Shown here: in pieces, positions 54,927 through 63,918 of the stretch | Position numbering within the stretch: position 1 is the stretch's first letter | Layout of the letters: every line of letters begins with the position of its first letter | NCBI RefSeq assembly: GCF_900105945.1 | Contig: NZ_FNSO01000004.1 | Span: 3,472,001-3,536,000, forward strand | Origin: Amycolatopsis tolypomycina | GTDB lineage: Bacteria; Actinomycetota; Actinomycetes; Mycobacteriales; Pseudonocardiaceae | Direction of reading: 5' to 3' | Length of the DNA: 64,000 nucleotides | Program-made: the position numbers and the translations under genes | The notes under the pieces: generated by a model | Database searches by the model: none | Seen by the model: only the letters and a program-made list of their open reading frames with translations | What the model was told of the DNA's origin: nothing

Positions 54927-56981
54927 TCAGACGCCGCCGAGGCCTCGCCGCGCCAGCAGCGGCTCGATCTCGGGGTCGCGGCCCCGGAAGGCGCGGAAGG
55001 CGTCCATCGGGTCGATGCTGCCTCCCCTGCCGAGCAGCGTGCGGCGGAAGTGGTCGCCGTTCTCGCGGGTCAGTCCCCCGTTGTCGCGGAACCACTGGAC
55101 GGTGTCGGCGTCGAGGACTTCGCTCCAGATGTAGGAGTAGTACCCGGCGCTGTAGCCGCCGCTGAAGATGTGGGCGAAGTACGTCGTGCGGTAGCGCGGC
55201 GGGATCGCGTCGACGGCCACGCCGGCCTTCACCAGTGCTTCGGTCTCGAACCGCTGCACGTCCCCCACCCGGTCGTCGACGCCGAGGCCGTGCCAGGCCT
55301 GGTCGAGCAGGGATGCCGCCAGGTACTCGGTGGTGGAGAACCCTTCGCCGTACTGCTGGGCGGCGAGCAGCTTCTCGACCTGCTCCTGCGGCAGCGCCTC
55401 CCCCGTCTCGTGGTGCTTGGCGTAGTTCGCCAGGACTTCCGGCCACAGCATCCACATCTCGTTGACCTGCGACGGGTACTCGACGAAGTCGCGGGGGACG
55501 TTGGTGCCGGAGAAGGTCGGGTAGCGGACCGCGGAGACCAGCGCGTGGAGGGCGTGGCCGAACTCGTGGAACGCGGTGACGAGCTCGTCGAAGGTGAGCA
55601 GCGTCGGCTCCCCCGCCGGCGGCTTGTTCACGTTGAGCACGTTGACCACGACCGTCTTGCGGCCCAGCAGCTCGGACTGGTCGACGAAGGTGTTCATCCA
55701 TGCGCCGCCGCGCTTGGAGTCGCGGGTGTAGAGGTCGAGCAGGTACAGGCCGAGCGGGGTGCCGTCGGCGTCGAAGACCTCGAAGGTCCGGACCTCCGGG
55801 TGGTACTTCGGCAGGTCGTCGCGCTCGGTGAACGTCAGGCCGTACAGCTTCGTCGCCGCGAAGAAGACGCCGTCGAGGTACACGCGGTCGGCCTCGAAGT
55901 ACGGGCGCAGGGCCTCGGTGTCGACGTCGAAGCGCTCGCGGCGGACCTGGGCGGCGTAGAACGGCCAGTCCGACGGCCGCAGCTCGGCGCCGGGCACGTC
56001 GGCGGCCAGCAGCTGCTGGAGCTCCGCGGCTTCGGCGCGGGCGTTCGCGACGGCCGCGGGCGCCAGCCGCTCCAGCAGCCCGGCGGCGGCTTCGGCCGTC
56101 TTCGCCGTCTCGTCCGCGATGACGTACGCGGCGTGGTTCGGGTAGCCGAGCAGGGCGGCCCGTTCCGCGCGCAGGCGCACGATCTCGGCGACGACGGCGT
56201 TGTTGTCGCAGGCGTTGCCGCGGTTGCCCCGCGCCATCGACGCGGTGTGGATGCGCGCGCGGACGTCGCGGTCGCGCAGGGTCTCCAGCGGGGACGCCTG
56301 GCTGGTCGGCAGGCTCAGCGTGAGCACGTACCTGCCGTCCTCGCCGCGGGCGGACGCCGCTTCGGCCGCGGTGGCGATCGCGCCTTCGCCGAAGCCGTCG
56401 AGCTCGGCGCGGTCGGCGATGACGACGGCCAGGTCGTTGGTGTCCTTGAGCAGGTTCTGCTGGAACTTCGTCTGCAGGGTCGACAGCTGCTCGTTGAGCT
56501 CGCGCAGCCGGGCCTGCTCGGCCTCGCCGAGCCCGGCACCGGCGCGGCTGAAGTCGGTGTGCCGCCGTTCCAGCAGCCGCAGCGACTCCGCGTCCAGGCC
56601 CAGCTCGTCGCGGCGCGCGTGGAGGGCGTCGATGCGGGCGAACAGCTGCGGGTTGAGGTGGATCGCGTCGTGGTGGGCGGCCAGCTTCGGCGCGAACTCC
56701 GCCTGGATGGCCTGGATCTCGTCGGTGCTGTTGGAGCCGGCCAGGTTGTAGAACACGCTCGCCACGCGGCCCAGCAGCTCGCCGGCGCGCTCGAGGGCCA
56801 CGATGGTGTTCTCGAACGTCGGCTCGGCGTCCTGGGCCGCGATCTGCTCGATCTCCGCCGCGTGCTCGGCCAGCCCGGCCTCGAACGCGGGCCGGTAGTG
56901 CTCGTCGGAGATCCGGTCGAAGGGCGGCAGGGCGTAGGGCAGCTCGCTGGGTGCGGCGAACGGATTGTCCGGCGAAATCAT
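54927..56981 (-). CDS. M3-family oligopeptidase (Dcp/oligopeptidase A type)
   Basis: A 684-residue zinc peptidase. The active site is TAFHEFGHALHALVS (HExxH: His-Glu-x-x-His), with the third ligand Glu about 25 residues later in RDFVEYPSQVNEMWM. The N-terminal helical lid begins MISPDNPFAAPSELPYALPP. It has no signal peptide, so it degrades short peptides in the cytoplasm, for example signal-peptide fragments. The ATG at 56981 is preferred to the longer frame. The size matches Dcp/OpdA. Confidence 0.94.
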   Translation of the reverse strand: MISPDNPFAAPSELPYALPPFDRISDEHYRPAFEAGLAEHAAEIEQIAAQDAEPTFENTIVALERAGELLGRVASVFYNLAGSNSTDEIQAIQAEFAPKLAAHHDAIHLNPQLFARIDALHARRDELGLDAESLRLLERRHTDFSRAGAGLGEAEQARLRELNEQLSTLQTKFQQNLLKDTNDLAVVIADRAELDGFGEGAIATAAEAASARGEDGRYVLTLSLPTSQASPLETLRDRDVRARIHTASMARGNRGNACDNNAVVAEIVRLRAERAALLGYPNHAAYVIADETAKTAEAAAGLLERLAPAAVANARAEAAELQQLLAADVPGAELRPSDWPFYAAQVRRERFDVDTEALRPYFEADRVYLDGVFFAATKLYGLTFTERDDLPKYHPEVRTFEVFDADGTPLGLYLLDLYTRDSKRGGAWMNTFVDQSELLGRKTVVVNVLNVNKPPAGEPTLLTFDELVTAFHEFGHALHALVSAVRYPTFSGTNVPRDFVEYPSQVNEMWMLWPEVLANYAKHHETGEALPQEQVEKLLAAQQYGEGFSTTEYLAASLLDQAWHGLGVDDRVGDVQRFETEALVKAGVAVDAIPPRYRTTYFAHIFSGGYSAGYYSYIWSEVLDADTVQWFRDNGGLTRENGDHFRRTLLGRGGSIDPMDAFRAFRGRDPEIEPLLARRGLGGV

Positions 56982-57074
56982 CGGGCAGGCTCCAGGTCGG
57001 GGACAAACACTCGGTCCCGCCACCCTACGGGTTCCACCTGGGTGGATGTCAGCGCTTTCCGAAGGTGGCCGGGG

Positions 57075-57782
57075 TCACCGGCCCGTGGTACCGCCCACGA
57101 CGGCGTCGCTGGTCGAGGTGCCCTTTTTGCCCCGTTTCGGCTTCGGTTCGGGCGGCACGATGCCGCGCAGGTCGCCACCGTGGTCGTTGACCCGCATGAC
57201 GAACGGCCGCGTCTCGGTGTAGCGCACCACCGAGATGGACGCCGGGTCGACGACGATCCGCTGGAAGGCGTCGAGGTGCTGGCCGAGCGCGTCGGCCAGG
57301 ATGGACTTGATGACGTCCCCGTGACTGCACAGCAGCCAGACGGCGTGGTCACCGTGCTCGGCGGTGATCCGCCGGTCGTGGGCGCGGACGGCGGCCACCG
57401 ACCGGGCCTGCATCTGGGCGAGGCCCTCGCCGCCCGGGAACACCGCGGCCGAGGCGTGCGCCTGCACGACCCGCCAGAGCGGCTCCTTCGCCAGGTGCTT
57501 GAGCTCCTTGCCCGTCCAGTCGCCGTAGTCCACTTCGGACAGCCCGGGCTCGACGACCTTGTCCAGACCGCGCGCTGCCGCGAGCGGGCCGACGGTCTGC
57601 TTGCACCGCAGCATGGGGGAGACGACGAGCCCCGACAGGGGCACGCCGTCCAGCCGTTCGACGAGCTTCTCCGCCTGGGCACGGCCGGTGTCGTCGAGGT
57701 TGACCTTCGGGGACCGCCCGGCGAGGATGCCGGAGCCGTTGGCCGTGGACTTGCCGTGCCGGAGCAGAATGACCGTACTCAC
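57075..57782 (-). CDS. Histidine phosphatase-family protein
   Basis: A 235-residue branch-1 histidine phosphatase. The phosphohistidine motif is VSTVILLRHGKSTANGSG; the second histidine is in LLCSHGDVIKSILADAL. The C-terminal extension is basic and ends TSTSDAVVGGTTGR. GTG at 57782 has TAGGGT (plus 57790-57795) 7 nt upstream. A longer start would translate the palindromic repeat into the N-terminus and was rejected. In many actinobacteria a relative sits with DUF3090 and the SCO1664-like gene; here those are 36 kb away. Confidence 0.9.
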   Translation of the reverse strand: MSTVILLRHGKSTANGSGILAGRSPKVNLDDTGRAQAEKLVERLDGVPLSGLVVSPMLRCKQTVGPLAAARGLDKVVEPGLSEVDYGDWTGKELKHLAKEPLWRVVQAHASAAVFPGGEGLAQMQARSVAAVRAHDRRITAEHGDHAVWLLCSHGDVIKSILADALGQHLDAFQRIVVDPASISVVRYTETRPFVMRVNDHGGDLRGIVPPEPKPKRGKKGTSTSDAVVGGTTGR

Positions 57783-57825
57783 GGCCCCCACCCTACGTGG
57801 GGGCCGATCAAGCAGTGGCCCCGAT

Positions 57826-57878
57826 GCAGTGAATGACTCATTCCTGGCGTCAGGCGTCAGGAATGAGTCATTCACTGC
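57826..57878. repeat. Long nested palindrome, 21-bp arms with 11-nt loop
   Basis: Arms 57826-57846 and 57858-57878 are perfect; each contains the palindrome GAATGACTCATTC (or its complement). The loop GCGTCAGGCGT, with the next three bases, reads as a tandem duplication of GCGTCAG. It lies between uppP (stop 57892) and the histidine phosphatase promoter and may terminate uppP. Confidence 0.75.
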
Positions 57879-57891
57879 GTTCCGGCGCGGC

Positions 57892-58734
57892 TCAGTGGCC
57901 GACCGGACCCGCGTTCGGGTCCAGCGCGCCGGTGAAGATCAGCACGAACAGCAGCACGCCCAGCACCAGGCGGTACACCACGAACGGCACGAAGCTGCGC
58001 TTCTTGATGTACGCCATCAGCCACGCGATCACCGCGTACCCCACACCGAACGCCACCAGCGTGGCCAGGATCGTCGGACCCCACTGAGCAGGCACGTTGC
58101 CGGAGCCGATGTCCTTGAGCTTGTACACCCCCGAGCCGAACACCGCCGGCAGCGCCAGCAGGAACGAGTACTCCGCCGCCTCCGCCCGCGTGTACCCGAG
58201 CAGCAGGCCCGCGCTGGTCGTGCCGCCTGACCGGGACACGCCCGGGATCAGGGCCAGCGCCTGCGCGAAACCGAAGCCGAGGCCGTGCGGCACGGTCAGG
58301 TTGTCCAGCGTCCGCTCCTGCTTGCCGATGCGGTCGGCGACCAGCAGGATCAGGCCGAACACGATGAGCACGGTCGCGGTGATCCGCAGGTCGCGGAACG
58401 CGCTGTCGATCTGGTCCTGCAGGAGCAGGCCGAGCACCACGATCGGCAGGGAGCCGACGATGATCAGCCAGCCCAGGCGGGCGTCCGGGTCGCGGCGCCA
58501 CTCCGGCTTGTACACCGAGAAGAACCAGGCGCGCAGGATCCTCCCGATCTTCGGCCCGAAGTAGATGATCACCGCCAGCTCGGTGCCGATCTGGGTGACG
58601 GCGGTGAACGCCGCGCCCGGGTCGTCCCAGCCTGCCAGCGCCGCGACGATCCGCAGGTGGGCGCTCGACGAGATCGGCAGGAACTCCGTCAGGCCCTGGA
58701 CCAGGCCCAGGACGAGTGCTTCGAACCAGCCCAC
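57892..58734 (-). CDS. uppP: Undecaprenyl-diphosphatase
   Basis: A 280-residue integral membrane phosphatase that regenerates undecaprenyl phosphate for peptidoglycan and other wall polymers. Both active-site motifs are present: [13 protein letters not shown] near the N-terminus and [20 protein letters not shown] in the middle. About eight hydrophobic segments fit the family; the length is normal. The GTG at 58734 is separated from the LLM gene stop by one base, so the two are probably co-transcribed. Extra copies can give bacitracin tolerance; whether this is the sole copy is unknown. Confidence 0.95.
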   Translation of the reverse strand: MGWFEALVLGLVQGLTEFLPISSSAHLRIVAALAGWDDPGAAFTAVTQIGTELAVIIYFGPKIGRILRAWFFSVYKPEWRRDPDARLGWLIIVGSLPIVVLGLLLQDQIDSAFRDLRITATVLIVFGLILLVADRIGKQERTLDNLTVPHGLGFGFAQALALIPGVSRSGGTTSAGLLLGYTRAEAAEYSFLLALPAVFGSGVYKLKDIGSGNVPAQWGPTILATLVAFGVGYAVIAWLMAYIKKRSFVPFVVYRLVLGVLLFVLIFTGALDPNAGPVGH

Positions 58735-58735
58735 G

Positions 58736-59773
58736 TCAGGCCACCCCCGCCAGGTCCAGGGCCTCGACGGCCGTGCGCAGCGCTGCGGCCGGCTCGGGCG
58801 TGTAGGGCGACACCGACAGGGTCGTCACGCCGGCTTCGGCGTATTCCGTCATCTTCTCCGCGATCCGTTCCTTCGGGCCCAGCAGCGACGTCGCGTCGAG
58901 GAACTCCGCCGGCACCGCCGCCATCGCCCCCGCGCGGTCGCCCGCCAGGTACTTCTCCTGCACTTCGGCGGCCTCGGCCGCGAATCCCATCCGGCACGCC
59001 AGCCGGTTGTAGAAGTTCTTCTCCTTGCTCCCCATCCCCCCGAGGTAGAGCGCCGCGTAGCCGCGGACGGCGTCCGCGCAGGTCCGCCAGTCGTCGCCGG
59101 GGACCAGCGGCACGGACGGGACGACGTCGAAGCCGGCCAGGTCGCGGCCCGCCCGCTCGGCGCCGGCCCGGATGTGGGCCAGCTGCTCCCCCGCGTGCGA
59201 CGGCGAGAAGAACACCGGCAGCCAGCCGTCGGCGATCTCGCCGGCCAGCTCCAGGTTCTTCGGGCCGATCGCGGCCAGGTACAGCGGGATGTGCTTGCGG
59301 GCCGGGCGGACCGTCAGCCGCAGCGCCTTCCCGGGACCGTCCGGCAGCGGCAACGTGAAGTGCTCGCCCTCGAACTTCAGCCGCTCACGGCGCAACGCCG
59401 TCCGCACGATCTGCGCGTACTCGCGCGTGCGGCCCACCGGCGAGGCGAACCGGACGCCGTGCCAGCCCTCGGACACCTGCGGGCCGGACACGCCGAGGCC
59501 GAGCCGGAACCGGCCGCCCGACAGCGTGTCGAGCGTCGCGGCGGTCATCGCCGTCATCGCCGGCGTGCGGGCCGGGATCTGCAGCACGGCGGCCCCGACG
59601 TCGATCCGCGATGTCTGCGCCGCGATCCACGTGAGCACCGTCACCGCGTCCGAGCCGTAGGCCTCCGCCGCCCACACGACCGCGTAGCCGAGGTCGTCCG
59701 CCTGTCTGGCCAGGGCCAGGTTCGCGGGGTCGTTCCCCGCTCCCCAGTAGCCGAGGTTGAGTCCGAGTCGCAC
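58736..59773 (-). CDS. LLM-class F420-dependent oxidoreductase
   Basis: A 345-residue luciferase-like (beta/alpha)8 protein. The N-terminus [60 protein letters not shown] and [18 protein letters not shown] are typical of the F420 branch, in which the last segment contacts the deazaflavin. GTG at 59773 has TAGGGT (plus 59782-59787) 8 nt upstream. It leads a likely operon with uppP and is divergent from an aldo/keto reductase. Substrate unknown. Confidence 0.9.
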   Translation of the reverse strand: MRLGLNLGYWGAGNDPANLALARQADDLGYAVVWAAEAYGSDAVTVLTWIAAQTSRIDVGAAVLQIPARTPAMTAMTAATLDTLSGGRFRLGLGVSGPQVSEGWHGVRFASPVGRTREYAQIVRTALRRERLKFEGEHFTLPLPDGPGKALRLTVRPARKHIPLYLAAIGPKNLELAGEIADGWLPVFFSPSHAGEQLAHIRAGAERAGRDLAGFDVVPSVPLVPGDDWRTCADAVRGYAALYLGGMGSKEKNFYNRLACRMGFAAEAAEVQEKYLAGDRAGAMAAVPAEFLDATSLLGPKERIAEKMTEYAEAGVTTLSVSPYTPEPAAALRTAVEALDLAGVA

Positions 59774-59845
59774 GGGGCCAGACCCTAACGGGGGCCTTGA
59801 TCGCGACACGACTCACCTTGGTCTCCTCCGGACGGGGCAGCCCAC

Positions 59846-59851
59846 TAGGCT
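59846..59851 (+). promoter_or_regulatory. -10 element TAGGCT of the aldo/keto reductase gene
   Basis: TAGGCT ends 8 nt before the GTG at 59860; leaderless start likely. Confidence 0.45.
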
Positions 59852-59859
59852 CGGCGGTC

Positions 59860-60828
59860 GTGGAAAAGCGACTGCTCGGCCGCTCGGGACTGCGCGTCTC
59901 CCGTATGGCGCTCGGCACCATGACCTGGGGTGGCGACACCGACGCGGAGGAGGCCGCCAGCCAGCTGGTCGCCTTCGTCGACGCCGGCGGCACCCTGGTG
60001 GACACGGCCGACATCTACGGCGAAGGCGAGAGCGAGCGGGTGCTCGGCTCGCTGCTCGGCGACCTCGTGCCCCGCGAAGACGTCGTCCTGGCGACGAAGG
60101 CCGTCGCCAAGCGCACCGACGGCCCGTTCGGCGGCGGCGCCTCCCGCGGCGCCCTGCTCGCCGCGCTCGACGGCTCGCTCAAGCGGCTCGGCACCGACCA
60201 CATCGACCTGTGGCAGCTGCACGCCTGGGACGAGCACGTCCCGCTCGCCGAGACGCTCTCCGCCCTCGAGTACGCCGTGACCAGCGGGAAGGTCCGCTAC
60301 GTCGGCGTCTCGAACTACGCAGGCTGGCAGCTGGCCACCGCGGCCGCCGGTGCCTCGGCGGTCGCGCCGATCGTCTCCACCCAGGTCGAGTACTCGCTGC
60401 TCGAACGCGGGATCGACCGCGAGGTCGTGCCCGCGGCCGCGCACCACGGCATCGGCCTGCTGCCCTGGGCGCCGCTCGGCCGCGGCGTGCTCACCGGCAA
60501 GTACCGCACCGGCACGCCCGCCGACTCCCGCGGCGCGAACAGCGCGTACGCCGGGTACGTCGAGCACCACCGCACCGACCGCGCCGCCCGGATCGTGCAG
60601 GCCGTCGCGACCGCCGCCGACGGGCTCGGCACGTCCCCGCTCGCCGTCGCACTGGCCTGGGTCCGCGACCGGCCCGGCGTCGTCGCCCCGGTCGTCGGCG
60701 CGCGGGACACCGGCCAGCTCACCGGCTCGCTGACGGCGGAGGACATCACCCTCCCGCCCGCCATCCGGTCCGCGCTCGACGACGTCAGCGCGATCGAGGT
60801 CGGCTACCCCGAACGCTGGCCGCGGTGA
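59860..60828 (+). CDS. Aldo/keto reductase
   Basis: A 322-residue NADPH-dependent (beta/alpha)8 reductase. The catalytic tetrad is visible: Asp and Tyr in GGTLVDTADIYGEGESERVL, Lys in VVLATKAVAKR and His in IDLWQLHAWDE. The cofactor-binding C-terminus includes APVVGARDTGQLTGSL. Closest by pattern to the AKR11/AKR12-type general stress reductases. Substrate unknown. Transcription appears leaderless. The next gene, a lipoprotein, follows on the same strand after 59 nt. Confidence 0.92.
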   Translation: MEKRLLGRSGLRVSRMALGTMTWGGDTDAEEAASQLVAFVDAGGTLVDTADIYGEGESERVLGSLLGDLVPREDVVLATKAVAKRTDGPFGGGASRGALLAALDGSLKRLGTDHIDLWQLHAWDEHVPLAETLSALEYAVTSGKVRYVGVSNYAGWQLATAAAGASAVAPIVSTQVEYSLLERGIDREVVPAAAHHGIGLLPWAPLGRGVLTGKYRTGTPADSRGANSAYAGYVEHHRTDRAARIVQAVATAADGLGTSPLAVALAWVRDRPGVVAPVVGARDTGQLTGSLTAEDITLPPAIRSALDDVSAIEVGYPERWPR

Positions 60829-60887
60829 GCGCCAGGTGTCTGTTCGGTGACACGCACGTGACGGCACGGGGATCAAGGAGCATGCTG

Positions 60888-61940
60888 GTGAAGACCAACC
60901 GCCGAGGAACGCCTGGAGGCCGCAACGTGCATCGGCTCGCCGCCGTGTCGTGGATCGCGCTCCCGCTCGCCGGTGCCCTGGTGCTCTCGGGCTGCTCGTC
61001 GGCCAAGTCCACCTCCGACGACCTGCAGATCGTCGCGAACCCGACCGCCGCGCGCCCGGCCGTCTCCCCCGCCGTGACCGTGAAACCCGCCGGTCAGGTG
61101 CTCGGCACCGGCTCGGTGTCGGCCGTCGCCGTCGACGCGAAGACCTCGACCCTCGTCGTTGCCGTGTCTTCTCCGCCGTCGCTGCAGCTGTACGACCTGA
61201 ACGCCCTCGCGTCACCGCCGGTGAATATGCCGTTATACGGCAAGGTGGCGAAGCTGACGGTGGCGCCGGGGCGGATCGAGATCGCCGAGCCCGAGCAGGG
61301 TGTGGTGCAGCAGCTGACGTTGCCGGACCGGAAACTCACCGAGACGAAGACGGGCGGGCAGCCGGCGTCGAGCATCGCCTACGGGGCCGATCGGCTGGTC
61401 GCGATGGGCACGGGCAAGGACATCCGGGTGCTGCCGGCGGCGGGGCCCGCGCGGACGATCGGCGGGCAGCTCTACAGCGCCGACGACGTGGTCGACACCG
61501 GCGACGGCGTGGTGGTGCTCGACCGGCTGCGGACCGCCGTGTTCTCGGTCGACGTCGCCGGCGGGAAGGTCGACGAGGGCCTGCGGGCGGGCGACGGCGC
61601 CGCGAACGCCGTGGCGGACTCCTACGGCCGGGTGCTGGTGACCGACGCGCGGGCGGGGGCGCTGCTGGCGTTCTCGGCGGGGCCGCTGATCCTGCGGCAG
61701 CGGTATCCGGTGCCCGGCGGGGCGTACGGGATCGCCTACGACGCGACGCGCAGCCTGGCGTGGGTGACGCTCACCGAACGGAACGAAGTGGCCGGGTTCG
61801 ACGTCCGCGGCGGCGAGCCCGTGGAGAAGTACCGGTTCCCCACCGTGCGCCAGCCGGACTCGGTGGGGGTGGACGAAAAGAGCGGCCGGGTGATCGTCGG
61901 CTCGGCCGCCGGAGAAGGGACCCAGGTGATCCAGCCATGA
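60888..61940 (+). CDS. Beta-propeller lipoprotein
   Basis: A 350-residue exported lipoprotein. The basic start VKTNRRGTPGGRNVHRLAAV is followed by a hydrophobic stretch and the lipobox LVLSGCSSAKS, with the modified Cys at about residue 37. The mature protein shows six or so beta-propeller repeats such as SVSAVAVDAKTSTLVVAVSS, GVVVLDRLRTAVFSVDVAGG and SVGVDEKSGRVIVGSAAGEG, like YncE/SMP-30-type propellers. GTG at 60888 is chosen because AAGGAG lies 7 nt upstream; the ATG at 60882 is too close. It is coupled by ATGA to a DUF5703 gene. Role unknown. Confidence 0.88.
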   Translation: MKTNRRGTPGGRNVHRLAAVSWIALPLAGALVLSGCSSAKSTSDDLQIVANPTAARPAVSPAVTVKPAGQVLGTGSVSAVAVDAKTSTLVVAVSSPPSLQLYDLNALASPPVNMPLYGKVAKLTVAPGRIEIAEPEQGVVQQLTLPDRKLTETKTGGQPASSIAYGADRLVAMGTGKDIRVLPAAGPARTIGGQLYSADDVVDTGDGVVVLDRLRTAVFSVDVAGGKVDEGLRAGDGAANAVADSYGRVLVTDARAGALLAFSAGPLILRQRYPVPGGAYGIAYDATRSLAWVTLTERNEVAGFDVRGGEPVEKYRFPTVRQPDSVGVDEKSGRVIVGSAAGEGTQVIQP

Positions 61941-62161
61941 CAGCGGTCAGCGAGGCGGTGGTCGAAGGGGATTGGGAGTATCGCCGCCTGCACCTCCCCC
62001 CGGGCGTGTCCCGGCGTGCGGCGGCGATCCAGCTCTCCATCCACGCGGAGTTCGCGGGCTGGGAACTGCGGACCGTCCGGCTCTACGCGGACGGCACGCG
62101 GCGGGTGTGGCTGCGCCGCAAGAAGACGGCGCAGAGCCTGCCCGGCGCCCTGCCGACCTAG
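61937..62161 (+). CDS. DUF5703-family small protein
   Basis: A 74-residue actinobacterial protein. The family pattern is clear: GDWEYRRLHLPPGVSRRAAA, then LSIHAEFAGWELRTVRLYAD and TRRVWLRRKKTAQS. No membrane segment or metal site. It starts within the stop of the propeller lipoprotein (ATGA), so the two are translated together, although one acts outside and the other presumably inside. Its stop overlaps the end of the convergent SRPBCC gene by 4 bp. Function unknown. Confidence 0.86.
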   Translation: MTAVSEAVVEGDWEYRRLHLPPGVSRRAAAIQLSIHAEFAGWELRTVRLYADGTRRVWLRRKKTAQSLPGALPT

Positions 62162-62886
62162 CCGAACACCCGGTTCAGCCACTCGGCCCAGACCTTCTCC
62201 TCGACCTCCGGGTCCGCGCCCGGGGTGAAGAGGTGGTGGCCGGCGACCATCGGGCCGTGGAAGCCGCGCAGGAAGCGGAACATCGCGTCCGCCGTCCGCA
62301 CGCCCACGGTCTGGTCGTTCACGGCGTAGACCACGCCCTCCCCGCCGAGCCGCACCCGGTCTCCCACGGCGGGCCGCGCGGCCAGGCCGAGCGCCGTGCC
62401 GAGCCGAGTCCACGCCTCGGCCCAGTCCCCCACCGGCGGCCCGAAGGCCGTCACCGGGGTCGCGATCCGCCCGGCGAAGTGCGTGACGTACTCAACCAGG
62501 GTGCGGAAGAACAGCTCGCCGCCCGCGGTCATCGCCTCGAACTCGTCCGCCCAGTCGTCGCCGGGCAGGAACCCGCTGGTGACGCACCGGATCACCGTGC
62601 TGCCGGAGTCGCGGCCCTCGACGAGGAACTCGTAGGCGATCCGCCGTCCGTCCGGCGCGGGGTCGTTGCCGTAGCCGAGCTTCTCCAGCGGATCCCACTC
62701 CCGGATCCGGTATTCCGGCTGGTAGGCACCGAATGCTCCGCGGATCGTGCCGCCGGTGCCGCCCTCGACCTCGTTGCGGCCCATGAACCACGAGTCGATG
62801 CCGGGCCCGGTCGCGATGGCGTCCCAGACCTCCTCCGGGGTCGCGGCGACCTCGGCGGCGTCGGTCAGTTCGAACTCATGCCCCAC
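62158..62886 (-). CDS. SRPBCC/AHSA1-like protein, extended form
   Basis: A 242-residue protein with an N-terminal START-like domain (VGHEFELTDAAEVAATPEEV followed by WDAIATGPGIDSWFMGRNEV; DWADEFEAMTAGGELFFRTL) and an additional C-terminal domain of about 90 residues (ARPAVGDRVRLGGEGVVYAV, PMVAGHHLFTPGADPEVEEK). This is longer than the two other AHSA1 genes in the window. GTG at 62886 overlaps the winged-helix gene by 11 bp. It is the third regulator/SRPBCC pair. Confidence 0.85.
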   Translation of the reverse strand: MGHEFELTDAAEVAATPEEVWDAIATGPGIDSWFMGRNEVEGGTGGTIRGAFGAYQPEYRIREWDPLEKLGYGNDPAPDGRRIAYEFLVEGRDSGSTVIRCVTSGFLPGDDWADEFEAMTAGGELFFRTLVEYVTHFAGRIATPVTAFGPPVGDWAEAWTRLGTALGLAARPAVGDRVRLGGEGVVYAVNDQTVGVRTADAMFRFLRGFHGPMVAGHHLFTPGADPEVEEKVWAEWLNRVFG

Positions 62887-63475
62887 CTGCGGACTCCTCC
62901 GGGACGCTGGGGTGGACGGCGACGACCACCCGGTGGTTGCGGCCCTGCTCGGCCGTCTCGTCGTGGTACTTCCCCACCAGCGCGGTGACGGCGGCCGTGA
63001 GCTCCTCGGCGAACGCGGCCCGGTCGGCGGCGGAGGCGAACCGCACCTCGCCGTCGAGCGCGAAGGTCGCCACGCGCTGCTTGGCCTTCGCCGCGCCGGT
63101 GATCAGCAGGCCGACGTCGCGCACGAGCCGGCCGGCGACGGCGAGCAGCCACCGGGCCGACAGCCGGTCGGGCGAGCGCGCCGGGTCCGGCTGGACGGCG
63201 GCCAGCGCCGTCGGCGAGATGACGTACGAAGCCGCCGTCGCCCGCATCATCCGCTCGGTGACGTTGCCCTTGCGGCGTTCCTCGACCAGCTCCACCAGGC
63301 CGTGGCTCTCCAGGGCGCGCAGGTGGTAGTTGACCTTCTGCCGGGGCAGGCCGACGCGCGCGGCGAGCATCGTGGCCGAGGCAGGCTCGGCCAGCTCGGC
63401 CAGCAGCCGGGCCCGGACCGGGTCCAGCGACACCTCGGCCGCCGCCGCGTCTTCGATCACCGCCACGGGAAACAT
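62876..63475 (-). CDS. ArsR-like winged-helix regulator
   Basis: A 199-residue regulator. The N-terminal winged helix is VSLDPVRARLLAELAEPASA followed by TMLAARVGLPRQKVNYHLRA and LESHGLVELVEERRKGN, as in HTH_20/ArsR proteins. The C-terminal half (SPDRLSARWLLAVAGRLVRD, FALDGEVRFASAADRAAFAE) is a helical domain often found with this HTH. It is coupled to the SRPBCC gene by an 11-bp overlap and probably regulates the pair. Confidence 0.88.
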   Translation of the reverse strand: MFPVAVIEDAAAAEVSLDPVRARLLAELAEPASATMLAARVGLPRQKVNYHLRALESHGLVELVEERRKGNVTERMMRATAASYVISPTALAAVQPDPARSPDRLSARWLLAVAGRLVRDVGLLITGAAKAKQRVATFALDGEVRFASAADRAAFAEELTAAVTALVGKYHDETAEQGRNHRVVVAVHPSVPEESAGGA

Positions 63476-63506
63476 GCGCCCAGCATCCAGCCGAACAGAG
63501 AAATTG

Positions 63507-63890
63507 TCAAGAACGTTCGAGCTGTCGGTCCAGCAGGGTCTGGAAGTGCGGGCACGTCATGAGGTCGTCGTGCCGGCAGTCGCCCTCGAGGAGCTCGAGC
63601 GCGGCCTGCGCCCGGGCGATGCGGGTCCGCAGCCGCTCCCGCTGCCGGGCGGCCATCGCCGCGCGGCCGGCCGCGGACCGGTCGGTCAGCATCGACCGGA
63701 TGTCCGCGAGCTCGAACCCGGCTTCCTTGGCGACCAGGACGGCGGCCACCCGGCGCACGTCGGCGTCGGCGTCGGCGTAGCGGCGCCGGTCACCGACGCG
63801 GGCGGGGGTCAGCAGCCCTTCCGCTTCCCAGTAGCGCAGCACGTGGGCCGGCAGCCCGAAGCGAGCCGCCACTTCGCCGATTGACTTCAT
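63507..63890 (-). CDS. MerR-family regulator
   Basis: A 127-residue MerR protein. The winged HTH is MKSIGEVAARFGLPAHVLRY then WEAEGLLTPARVGDRRRYAD. The dimerisation helix is RERLRTRIARAQAALELLEG and the tail holds CRHDDLMTCPHF, with Cys and His residues that could bind a metal or a redox signal. The ATG at 63890 is chosen; the frame extends to 63935 but would overlap the divergent gene. TAATGT lies 4 nt upstream on the minus strand. The divergent gene at 63919 may be its target. Confidence 0.86.
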   Translation of the reverse strand: MKSIGEVAARFGLPAHVLRYWEAEGLLTPARVGDRRRYADADADVRRVAAVLVAKEAGFELADIRSMLTDRSAAGRAAMAARQRERLRTRIARAQAALELLEGDCRHDDLMTCPHFQTLLDRQLERS

Positions 63891-63918
63891 CCCGACATTA
63901 AGTCCCACGATGGGCGGC

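Noticed and set aside
57783-57875. N-terminal extension of the histidine phosphatase through the palindrome
   Set aside because: It would translate the nested palindrome into MNDSFLT/NESFTA-type sequence; a -10 element 7 nt before the GTG at 57782 supports the shorter protein.
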